DNA of 64,000 nucleotides from Chrysomallon squamiferum (taxonomy: Eukaryota > Mollusca > Gastropoda > Neomphalida > Peltospiridae). A program made the position numbers and the translations under genes. Below, one piece after another: positions 41,871-64,000 of the stretch. The stretch covers positions 13,969,864 through 14,033,863 of the forward strand of contig CM022674.1 of the NCBI GenBank assembly GCA_012295275.1. The letters are read 5' to 3'. Numbering within the stretch: the stretch's first letter is position 1; each line of letters starts with the position of its first letter. The notes under the pieces are model-generated. The model was not told the DNA's origin and made no database searches. It worked only from the letters and a program-made list of their open reading frames with translations.

Positions 41871-44082
41871 AATTTTAAATTGTTTCTCATTATTTTCTGA
41901 ACCCTGCTTACATCTTTGTTATTTCTTAGCGAGATTCATCATGAATTTTGAAATCAGCTGAGCTTTATTTTGTCTGTATTTTGTAATATATCGGATTTCA
42001 GTCTTTCTCAATCAACTCCTACTCCTAATATGTAAATAATATGTAGGAGTGATAAACTCTGCAATTCGTAGTAGTATATTTTGCCTTATCTTTCTTCGGA
42101 ATAATTTTTGTTAAAACTCTACTAACATTTTTATAACTTAATTATCCCAACACTCAATCTCCGTGTAGCGATTTTCACATAACATCATTTAGCCTGGCTA
42201 CTCTATGTCTACATTAGTGAAATCTTCTTTTTACATAATTTGTTGGGGTTTGGGTTGTGTATTTTTTTGTTAGCATGTTATATATCTACTCTATGTCTAC
42301 GTTAGAGAAATCTTCTTTTTACATAATTTGTTGGGGTTTGGGTTGTGTATTTTTTTGTTAGCATGTTATATATCTACTCTATGTCTACGTTAGAGAAATC
42401 TTCTTTTTACATAATTTGTTGGGGTTTGGGTTGTGTATTTTTTTGTTAGCATGTTATGTTTTATAAAGGGCTTCTATTTATTTCTCAGTCTGTTTTTGAT
42501 TTTTATACTTTTTGCTATTTTTTTTTCTCAACATCGTAGTCAGTTGTTTTACCCTTTATTTCCATAATTTCCGTCATCGAGAAAAGGAACTGATATTACA
42601 AATTGTTTTGCAGTGTCTTTAATATTGTTAACCAATAATTTGTATCGCCTAAAAGTGAATTATTAGTTTTGCACAATGTGCTCCCTCTTGCAGTACATGC
42701 TGTCACGTGATTTATATCTCAATGTTGAAATTAAGTTCTAGAATTAGATTTCTAACTTTGTTGCTAGCTTCTAGACTTTTTTTTTACTACAATTTGACAT
42801 ATCTATATTCTAAGCTAAAAATAAATTCTAATCTCCAGTTAATATACATAGTGCATTAGCCACTTACTCTCTAACAGTTGTTTTTAAAAGGCTGAGCAGT
42901 ATGTACCAATGAGAGTCTAGCGCTGTTTAGTTATTGATGAGTCTGTGCTAACAAATGACCATCGTTGTTGCTTACTTGATTGTACACAGTGAAGTGAGGG
43001 TTTTGTGTCGTTAATAAAATTTCAATAAACATTTATTAAAAAGAAATGTTACTTTTAAATGAACTGAAATTAAAATAACAATAATAATAAGATACAGTAT
43101 CAGTCAGCCATGTCACGTGACGTTACAGCTATCTTCGAGTCAAACATGGAAGACATGATTTGGACCATAAAAATGGTAAAAAAAAGAAGAAGAAAAAAGA
43201 GTTTGAAAACTAACATATAGATTACAGTTACAATTCCTTAATTTAGACGTTTTAACTTTATTATGTCATGTTTCTCACACACACGCACGCACGCACACAT
43301 ACACACAGGCAAACACACCAAGCATATGTGTGTTTTTTCTCATTGTTTTTCTTAATCTGAATTACACGTTTTAAATGCATTTTAATATTTTAAATTTGTA
43401 TTTCATTTATTTATTTTTTCATGGATCTACAGTAGAAAAAAGACTTTTTTGCTAGTTTCAGTTTCTTTTCATACGATTTATATTTTTGTTAAATTTACCT
43501 TTGATCTTTAAATTTTACATATACAAACCATTACATCTTTCAGACAGGAAATAGCCTGTAAAAGGATGAAAAAGGGAGTTAGTGACATTTATCATAGCAA
43601 ACGACGACAAAATGTGACATGTACGAAAACATATAATTATATCTTTACGTGTTTATTCTAAATGGTACATTCCTTCGTTTCTCTTATGTAAATTTAAAAT
43701 ACTTTGTAACTGTTTTTACTATAAAATAAAAGCGTTCTAAAAATGGAAACTGCGTAATTTTTTCTTTTATTATTCCAAGTTGTACAGAAGAAAAGAGGTG
43801 AACATGGTCTTATTTTAATTGCACTTAATATGACGTCACTAGAAGACGCATCGTCGTGGGTAATACTGTGAACTAATGACATCTGAACTATGACATCTGA
43901 ACTATGCTCCTTTTCAAACGTTACATACATCTAACCTAGGAAAAGGTCATTATTTTATTTATTTATTTATTTACACATTAATTTTGTTTTCTCTTATTTT
44001 TATCATCAGTAACTTTAATTACACGTAAATTTATTTTTAATTGTCTATATTATTAACATTACTGTTGTTATTATTTTTATTT

Positions 44083-44113
<31 letters not shown>

Positions 44114-44403
44114 ACAGATGGCAAATTTAGCAAACATTTTTGTCTCAGTGAGAATTTGCAGAAATCGTACACAGCTGTGTCCAGTCTATGTTATTACGGA
44201 GAGAGTTAAATGAAGTACTGCTTGTTCTGAGCAGTTGCAACAAATTTATGTTTCCTTAATGTCAGGATCAAGCACCGAACAAAGGATTTCAAAATTTCTC
44301 TGTCATCATCAAGTAACTGAAAAAAGTATTTTATTAGACCATAATCTCAGGTAATTTAGATAAATATTTTAACAATTCACCGACATCGTCAAAGAACTGA
44401 ACC
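41871..44403. other. Intergenic DNA without a recognised gene
   Basis: Apart from the 88-bp triplication and short (CA)n at about 43280, this is unique AT-rich sequence. Some of 41870-42150 may be a more decayed part of the neighbouring LINE remnant. Confidence 0.4.
42198..42457. repeat. 88-bp tandem triplication
   Basis: Copies start at 42198, 42286 and 42374 with CTACTCTATGTCTAC. They contain TTGTTGGGGTTTGGGTTGTG and differ at only a few bases (ACATTAGTG versus ACGTTAGAG). Confidence 0.95.
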
Positions 44404-45000
44404 AAATATTTCAGTACGTACTGTCAACATAGAACTCAGTACGTAATGTCAACATATAACTCATTACGTACTGTCAACATAGAACTCAGTACGTAATGTC
44501 AACATATAACTCAGTATGTACTGTCAACATAGAACTCAGTACGTAATGTCAACATAGAACTCAGTACGTAATGTCAACATATAACTCAGTACGTAATGTC
44601 AACATAGAACTCAGTATGTACTGTCAACATAGAACTCAGTACGTAATGTCAACATAGAACTCAGTACGTAATGTCAACATATAACTCAGTACGTAATGTC
44701 AACATATAACTCAGTACGTAATGTCAACATATAACTCAGTATGTACTGTCAACATAGAACTCAGTATGTACTGTCAACATAGAACTCAGTATGTACTGTC
44801 AACATAGAACTCAGTACGTAATGTCAACATATAACTCAGTATGTACTGTCAACATATAACTCAGTATGTACTGTCAAAAAATAACTCTGTATGTACTGTC
44901 AACATATAACTCAGTACGTAATGTCAACATATAACTCAGTATGTACTGTCAACATATAACTCAGTATGTACTGTCAAAAAATAACTCTGTATGTACTCAC
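44404..45000. repeat. 25-bp minisatellite, about 24 copies
   Basis: Unit CAGTACGTAATGTCAACATA followed by GAACT or TAACT. Two-state variants (ACGTAA/ATGTAC, AGAACT/ATAACT) alternate along the array. Confidence 0.95.
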
Positions 45001-45099
45001 TTAATTGTTTTAGTTGTGGACTTTCATCATCAAGTAACTCAATTAAGTATTAGAGTAATTCACAAATTTCATCAATGTGTTGTTGTTTTTTTCAGTCTG

Positions 45100-45620
45100 A
45101 GCATCAAGTACTTTAGTGTTGTTACCTTAGCAACTACCACCTGTACCATGTCCATAAATACCATTGATGCGGCTGCTACTACCTTCACTAATGCAAGCAC
45201 TATCATGTGTATTTAATACCACTGGTACCTTCACTAATGCAAGCACTATCATGTGTATTTAATACCACTGGTACCTTCACTAATGCAAGCACTATCATGT
45301 GTATTTAATACCACTGGTACCTTCACTAATGCAAGCACTATCATGTGTATTTAATACCACTGGTACCTTCACTAATGCAAGCACTATCATGTGTATTTAA
45401 TACCACTGGTACCTTCACCAATACCAGAACTACCTATATTTGTACCAAGGATATTGCTGCTATTACCATCAGTACCACTACTATTAGTAGTGTTACTACC
45501 ATATGAACTAATATCACTAGTACCATTGCTATTATTATCACTACCACTAGTATATCTGCTAATATCAGCAGCACCACTACACTACTACTACTACTACTAC
45601 TGTTGCTGGTATATTTTCAA
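45100..45620. repeat. 46-bp minisatellite (about 5 copies) within ACT-rich dispersed family sequence
   Basis: At 45175-45420 the unit is TTTAATACCACTGGTACCTT followed by CACTAATGCAAGCACTATCATGTGTA split over the repeat. Flanks at 45130-45175 and 45430-45600 carry the same ACCATGTCCATAAATACCA and CCATATGAACTAATATCAC words as the 18- and 32-kb regions. Confidence 0.9.
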
Positions 45621-46775
45621 TTGTTTCTAGATAATTAATTTTCTAATTCTGACCTGAATACAAATACAAAATTAATTCAGTTTTAGTCGTATTCTTGGTT
45701 TTGAACTGAGTATCTAGCAAAGACTCAAAATGTTTATTTTATTTTAAATTTTATTACTAATAAAATGAAAGAAACAAAATGACAAACAAGACAACAAAAC
45801 ACTTTACTACCATGAGCAACCATAAAATATAGAAATGACAAAGATTTACATAAATATTACATATTAGTACATTCTGCTGTATTCTATGTGTAGAAATATA
45901 ATATATCAAGTATTACACAGTACATAACATACATTAATACACGCTATATATAAATATACATACATATATACATACATATGTATATGTTTGCACGTGTGTA
46001 CGTAATCACACATACACATGAATGTACAAATACATACTTACACATCTAGATATCATATACATACATCCGTATATATATATATATTTGTACAGAAACCAAA
46101 TACATATAAATAATGTTTTATACCTATATAACAAAAAGTATATTAACATAAGGTTTGAGAAACAAACTAACAAGAATTAGTTTTGAAAGTTATTATTTTT
46201 AATTTAACAGTAAGACTTTATACATCTACTTGCCTGTAACATACTTTGAAAATGAAGAAATATTTAAACTCACCAATTTCAGTACAGGGCTATAATTATA
46301 TACCTCCATATGAAAATACATAAAAAAAACAGGTAGAGAAGAAACCAGCAGCTGCCATACGCTGACCTCTTTTCAATTAGCAATAAGTGATATTTTATAT
46401 GTGCCATCACATTGGCAGCAGAGCAAAACTCATGGCTTTTGATAAACCACTCAAGAGGCCATGGTAAGAATGGGGAAAAACTGAGAGAGAGCACTGAACA
46501 GAATTGATCTGGTGACAGTCATGTCTGTTTCTTTTTTATAATACTGCACATACAGAGGTGACCATAAAAACATGTATGGTATGCAGTGATATAAACATAA
46601 TGGTATGTGCACATATAAACACAAGCAATATTACATGTAGAATCATTTACAAATATGTAAAATTTACAAAACAATAATAAGAAAATATTAAAGTATGAAA
46701 GATTTATATAATCACAATTTTCAAAATGGTAATTTAGTTTTTTCTTTGTCATTATTATTGTTATTATTATGATTA

Positions 46776-46819
<44 letters not shown>

Positions 46820-47329
46820 ATTATGCTGTTGTTGTTGTTGTTGTTGTCTTTTTTCTTTTCTTTTTGGTGTGTTTTTGTTATAACTCCAACAAAAATTTTT
46901 TTTACCTAAGTATGTAACATGATTCCAGCTAAAAAAAAAAAAAAAAAAAAAAAAAATAAAAAGTCCTGTTTCTAATTCTTAAAGACAATTATTCTAACAC
47001 ATTCAGAGTTTAAATATTCACAACAGTTCACACTGCTGAATCAGAAAATTAATAAAGAGTAAACCACTATACAAACACTGTAACAAGTTATTTTTTATAT
47101 TTTTTTATTTTTCATTATCATTCTTGATCTTCTTTGGGTGTTTTATTAACAGCAGCTGTTCTCCCCTGACAGACAAACAGACAGACAGTCAGACAGGTAA
47201 TAAAAACACAGCAGCTGATACAGTGTTGTCAATTAAATAAAACTAATTATCTGGTTTTTAATCAAAACATTTACACTGTGAACATGAAAATATCTCAGTA
47301 AAATAACAAAAATCAATAACAATGTAATC
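45621..47329. other. AT-rich intergenic DNA with scattered microsatellites
   Basis: (TACA)/(TA)n at 45950-46090, (ATT)n at 46755-46818, (GTT)n at 46826-46845, and A tract at 46930-46956. The segment 46370-46510 is unique and open on the minus strand (WFIKSHEFCSAANVMAH...), but no family was recognised. Confidence 0.45.
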
Positions 47330-47770
47330 TTATGTTATATATTTCATTATATTTCATACATTGCATGTGGTGTTGTGTATTCTACAGTTATATAGTCTTA
47401 TATTGTATGCTGTTATATAACGTTATAGTGTAAACTGTAGTATAATTTTATATTGTATGCAGTTATATATTATACTGCATACTGTGTTATATCTGTTGTG
47501 TTGTATAATCTTACATACTGTCATCTAATATTGTATAATATTGTGTATTGTATTGTATACTGGGTTATATCTAATAGTGTATACTATTGTGTATTATATT
47601 GTATAATGTTATAATTTTATACTGTATAGTTATATTAGCTTATACTGTATTCTGTTTTACATATCCCATATACAATGTTATATAATGTTTTATTGTATAC
47701 TGTACTATATAACCTGATACAAAGTTGTACAATTTTACATTATATTCTGTATTATATACATGTTTTAATG
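47330..47770. repeat. Degenerate TATTGTATACTGT repeat
   Basis: Loosely repeated TTATATTGTATACTGTTATA phrases at irregular spacing. Rich in TATA and partly palindromic. Confidence 0.65.
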
Positions 47771-48835
47771 GAACAAAGTGTACAGTGCACAGAAAAATCA
47801 TAGATATATCATTCAGTTTAATCTTTTCAATACACACAGAGTTCTGAGCTTCTAGTTTTATTTATGAATTTGTTTATTATTATTATTATTATAAGGAGAT
47901 ATCGTTAAGGATTAATTATATAATAGTTAATAACACTCTTATCTAGAATGATGACTCTTCCCTCCCATAAATAATTCTGTTTTGACAGTGAAATGAAATG
48001 ACAAAGAGTGTTTTTGTTTGTTTTCAGTGGCTGGTATTCGGGCAGTAAACAAAGAGATAATTAACTGTCTCACTAACACCCAGAGCTCTCAGAATCCCAT
48101 CTAACACTCATTTCACTGTGAGACAATACAGACATTATTACTGTATTATAGGACTTCATAAATTAACTTGATGAATATGTTCATTATTACATTTTATAAT
48201 TTTTTGAATCCAGAAATGTGTTTGATATTTTGGAAGCAATTTGTTAAGTTCTGTGGTACAGCATTGAATTAATTTGATAAATGACATCTGGAGAATGAAG
48301 ATGGTTTTAAGAGACTCAAAACAAAGCACAGTCTAAATAGGTCTTGCTCCACTTAACACTGACACGAATCTACTTAAGTAAATAGAGAAAAACTACATTT
48401 TGTGAAATGTTGTTTTCTTAAAGATTTCAAGTTTGTCAATTTGTTAATTATTAAACACAGAACAACAACAACGTCTTTATTATCTAGTTATTAAAGGGAG
48501 ACAACTACAACTTTTTGATTTTATTATTATAAAGGGAGAAAATCTAATCTATCAAAGAATAATCAGTACAGAATAACTAGGATTCCGCATTTTGTTTTGA
48601 CTATGATTTTAAGGAATTACTGTTAATTTTAATTTTTTTTATTTAAATACTTTTTAGTAAAAACTATTATTATCCACATGAAAATTTGTGCAAACTACAA
48701 CAAAAATAAAAATTACAAAAAGTGTAGCAAAATCTAAAAACTATATATATATATATATATTTTGTTTACCAGCTTCAAGATGGATGATCATATAAAATAT
48801 ATTTTGGGGAATATGTGTGTGTAATTCTTACATAG
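47771..48835. other. Unique AT-rich DNA; weak terminal-exon-like site at about 48027
   Basis: A good pyrimidine tract and CAG acceptor at about 48026 precede a 26-codon open stretch (AGIRAVNKEIINCL...) ending in TAA. No partner exon was identified, so this is not called a gene. Confidence 0.2.
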
Positions 48836-48838
48836 GTA

Positions 48839-48871
<33 letters not shown>

Positions 48872-49031
48872 CTGTGTATGTGTGTGTGTATGTGTCTGTG
48901 TGTATGTGTCTGTGTATGTGTGTGTGTGTGTCTCTCTGTGTGTGTGTGTGTCTGTGTGTGTGTATGTATGTATGTGTGTTTGTGTGTGTCTGTATCTGTG
49001 TGTTTATGTGTCTGTTTGTGTTTGTATGTGG

Positions 49032-49066
<35 letters not shown>
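48836..49066. repeat. (GT)n with TGTC/TATG interruptions
   Basis: About 230 bases of TG-rich microsatellite. All six frames are low-complexity repeats. Confidence 0.95.
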
Positions 49067-49067
<1 letters not shown>

Positions 49068-49899
49068 CAATATCACACAAGTAAATATGGCAACATTATC
49101 ATATCACATTAAATCTTACAACCTCTATGTACAAAGTCCACTCATCTATCACAAATGAAAAAACTAAATAATCTACCACTGGCTAGACTTTCCATCATTT
49201 ATTTTTTAGTTTGAATAAAACAGTTATTAAACAAAAGTCAGCAAATTGGTAAATAAAAACCCATCTTTAATCACTGAAATGATCAAATGCGAATTAATAT
49301 ATTTTCATTAAACAGCTTTTCAATGAGCATTGAAAGTTTTCACAACCACATCTGTAGAGATTTACTCAAATTATCATCAAACAGTATTATCATCATGATC
49401 ATGATCATAATCAATATTATCATTCTGATGTTAATAATCAAACAGATGATAATAATCATCACTGCACAATACAAATGTTTAGAGTTAATGATTCTGAAGG
49501 TGCTAAAAAATGTTTGTTTAACTTTAAAAAAAAAAAATTAATAATATTAAATTCAAAAAAAAAGAAGTATATAAATAAATTGTTTACCAAGAAGCAAAGC
49601 CAATAATTAAACAAACCATATCAAAATATCTAGAATAATAGTAATAATAATAATAATAATAATAATAGTAATAATAATAAAGGTAATAATAATAATAATT
49701 ATTATTATTATTTACTTAACTGCCTAGACTGCATTTTAATAAAATATATTGCACAATATATATATATATTGTTCAGTATATTTTATTTGATGAAAAACTA
49801 AAATAATGAAATGTTATATAATTTCAAGAAATATATAAAATCTAAACAAATATTTCTAGAAGATCAAACATAAAACAGTTTGATGTCTGAAACAGATCA
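49067..49899. other. AT-rich intergenic DNA
   Basis: (AAT)n then (ATT)n at 49630-49710 form an inverted pair. No gene recognised. Confidence 0.5.
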
Positions 49900-50140
49900 G
49901 TCAGGAAACAGCTTTCTTTAATTTGCAAACAACCAATGAAACATGTTGTAGTTCACATGCCGTCCAATGAAAAACAGCTTTCATAAAGTCCCAAACAGCC
50001 AATGAGAACACTGCTTTCTTGAAGTTCCAAGCAGCCAGTGAGATATATCATTATGAAATCACCAAAATATATACCTTCCTTTGTTTCCTCACCAACCAAT
50101 CAGATTAATGGATCTAATTCAGAATCGGCCAATGGAAATA
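49900..50140. promoter_or_regulatory. Cluster of CCAAT motifs in degenerate repeats
   Basis: CCAAT occurs at 49933, 49964, 49999, 50096 and 50129, with a CCAGT variant near 50034. Several are preceded by CAGCTTTC...AAACA. The spacing is too regular for chance, but the cluster lies downstream of the M13 gene and no transcript start is known. Confidence 0.35.
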
Positions 50141-50461
50141 CACATTTCAAATTTTCAAAACAGTCAGTCTTGGATATTCAGTACCATTTACTTAATGTTT
50201 ATTTTGGTTAAGATGAAAAATTTTCATCTTGTTTTTTGCTTTTTGAACAGTATAGGTGTCATTTAACAAGAGTTATCTTCCTCTTAAATCTTTTTCAACA
50301 ACAGTTATCTTCCATTGAGTATATATTAGATTATTATTATTAATAATTACCTTCCATTATATTTTGCAAACACATCACTCGATAGAATTAAACATGAACA
50401 ACAGTTATCTCCCATTGATTATCCTGCAACATGAATTACCTCCCATACTTAAATAGACTGG

Positions 50462-50467
50462 TTTATT
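50462..50467 (-). terminator. Polyadenylation signal of the M13 peptidase gene
   Basis: AATAAA on the minus strand (TTTATT on plus), 48 bases beyond the stop codon that ends at 50515. Confidence 0.5.
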
Positions 50468-50514
50468 GCTAGAATTGCACAAAAACCGTGTTTGTTTGTC
50501 TGTACGTACCATCA

Positions 50515-62810
<12,296 letters not shown>

Positions 62811-63685
62811 CTGTAAAACAAAGTCATACTGATTATTATATCTTAGTTATAAGTTAAACTTAATAATGATCAAAGGTTAGTCACCAGTAATAAAAAAATA
62901 ATAACACACACACATACACACAGATATACATATATATACATACGTATCTTTTTTCTTTGTTTTTTTTTGTTTTGTTTTTGTTAGCCACTAAGGGATACAG
63001 TAGTAAGATGGCTGATGTGTGTTGCATGCTGGGATAGCTGAAAGGAGTGAACACACTGAACAGACACAGCTGTAAAAGTTAAATGGGGGGGATTAAAATG
63101 GGGGGGTTAAAGTGAGCTAATTCTGTTCAAAGCAGAGATTTGTAACAGTTGTTTGACATAAAGACTTCAGTCACTTGATGTTCAGCAGGTAATTGATATG
63201 AGTGTAAATTCCCCCAGTTTCAGGCGCAGCATTGAAGCCAGGAACATCAGAACTCTACAAGTGGAGACATGTAAGTGGAATTGATTGTGTCAGCCGAGTT
63301 TCCAATAGCAACCCATCGTTCAGTCAGCAGTGTACAGGCTTTGTTAGTGAGAGAAATTCCACTACACTGTCTTACCTGTCCTACTGTCATACAGTTGTGT
63401 GTCTCTGTGTGTGTATCTGTGTGTCTGTGTGTGTGTCTGTGTGTCTGTGTGTGTGTCTGTGTGTCTGTGTATATATGTGTGTACACATTTGTATCTGTGT
63501 GTGTGTTCAAATTTATGTATATTTAAAGTGTTACAGAAATTCCATTACATAGGGTGGTTATAGCATGTATGTTTGTCTGTGTTTGTATATGGATGATAAT
63601 GTATGTGTGTATGTTTGTATGTTTATATGTGTGAATATTTGTAAGTATGTATGTCTTTATGTATGTACATATGTTTGTGTGCATA

Positions 63686-63724
<39 letters not shown>

Positions 63725-64000
63725 ACATTTAAAAGAAAAACAGAAGACATAAAATTAAGAGCCAATCAAGTTTTGTCAGAAATACAGTAATGTAAACATT
63801 TGTCTCAGTTTCTGACTGAATCAAACATGAAACAAATGTCACCAGTCTATTTCACATTCCAAACAAAGCTCAATGAACAGTTTTGAAAACACTGTCATTT
63901 GTGATTACCTATGAAATTTATTATTATTCAAATACTGGCAATTCTAATGTAATAGTATGTAATACAGTTAGTAATGTGTAACAAAATGTAATGCTATATA
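62811..64000. other. Upstream part of the M13 locus; no exon found
   Basis: (CA)n at 62905-62935 and TGTC/GT/TATG repeats at 63395-63722. The missing N-terminal M13 exons were searched for on the minus strand without success. A plus-strand acceptor/donor pair at about 63223-63270 encloses about 48 bases but has no supporting context. Confidence 0.45.

Noticed and set aside
48027-48105. Terminal-exon-like open stretch after a good acceptor
   Set aside because: No upstream exon with matching phase and no recognisable family; chance acceptors are common in T-rich DNA.
63223-63270. Short plus-strand exon flanked by CAG and GTAAGT
   Set aside because: About 48 bases, no partner exon, and it lies within the upstream region of an opposite-strand gene.

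Overview
This is an AT-rich, intron-rich animal nuclear window packed with simple repeats. The gene families suggest a mollusc, most likely a gastropod: an RING/coiled-coil/NHL-type TRIM protein without a B-box, an immunoglobulin-domain secreted protein, and mollusc-type LINE fragments. Short GTTATCTCCCATT-like words also recur, and I associate these with molluscan DNA. The species assignment is inference; no RNA gene or mitochondrial marker was found to fix it.

Layout. (1) 876-7310, plus strand: nine exons of a receptor-like protein kinase. It has an ectodomain that resembles a mannose-6-phosphate-receptor (MRH/ATG27-like) fold, one membrane segment, and a tyrosine-kinase-like (TKL-type) kinase domain. 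It runs into a 200-base assembly gap. (2) 7511-27060: gene-poor, almost entirely micro- and minisatellites, including a 7-copy 49-bp array, a 3-kb 33-bp array with a 992-codon Thr/Ser-rich open frame, a 1.2-kb 18-bp array and a LINE 3' end. (3) 27868-29852, plus: a two-coding-exon RING/coiled-coil/NHL gene. (4) 32092-38980: a 6.9-kb array of two interleaved 56/57-bp unit types. (5) 39080-39650: a decayed immunoglobulin gene copy, followed at 39923-41516 by an intact relative (signal-peptide exon plus two 330-nt Ig exons). (6) 41517-50460: LINE remnant and several minisatellites. (7) 50515-62810, minus: sixteen 3' exons of an endothelin-converting-enzyme-like M13 metallopeptidase, with all catalytic residues. 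The N-terminal third lies beyond the right edge or was not found.

The genes do not form a pathway that can be read from the sequence. Exon joins were checked by splice phase. In three of the four genes single-base indels break the frame (three in the kinase, two in the TRIM, one in the peptidase). Because each breaks an otherwise phase-consistent gene, uncorrected assembly indels are the simplest explanation, but real decay of the kinase gene cannot be excluded. The most unusual observations are the kinase architecture, the Ig pseudogene/gene pair, a shredded copy of a peptidase exon woven into a 37-bp minisatellite (56012-56295), minisatellites that start within a dozen bases of peptidase splice sites, and one dispersed repeat family that has been amplified locally.
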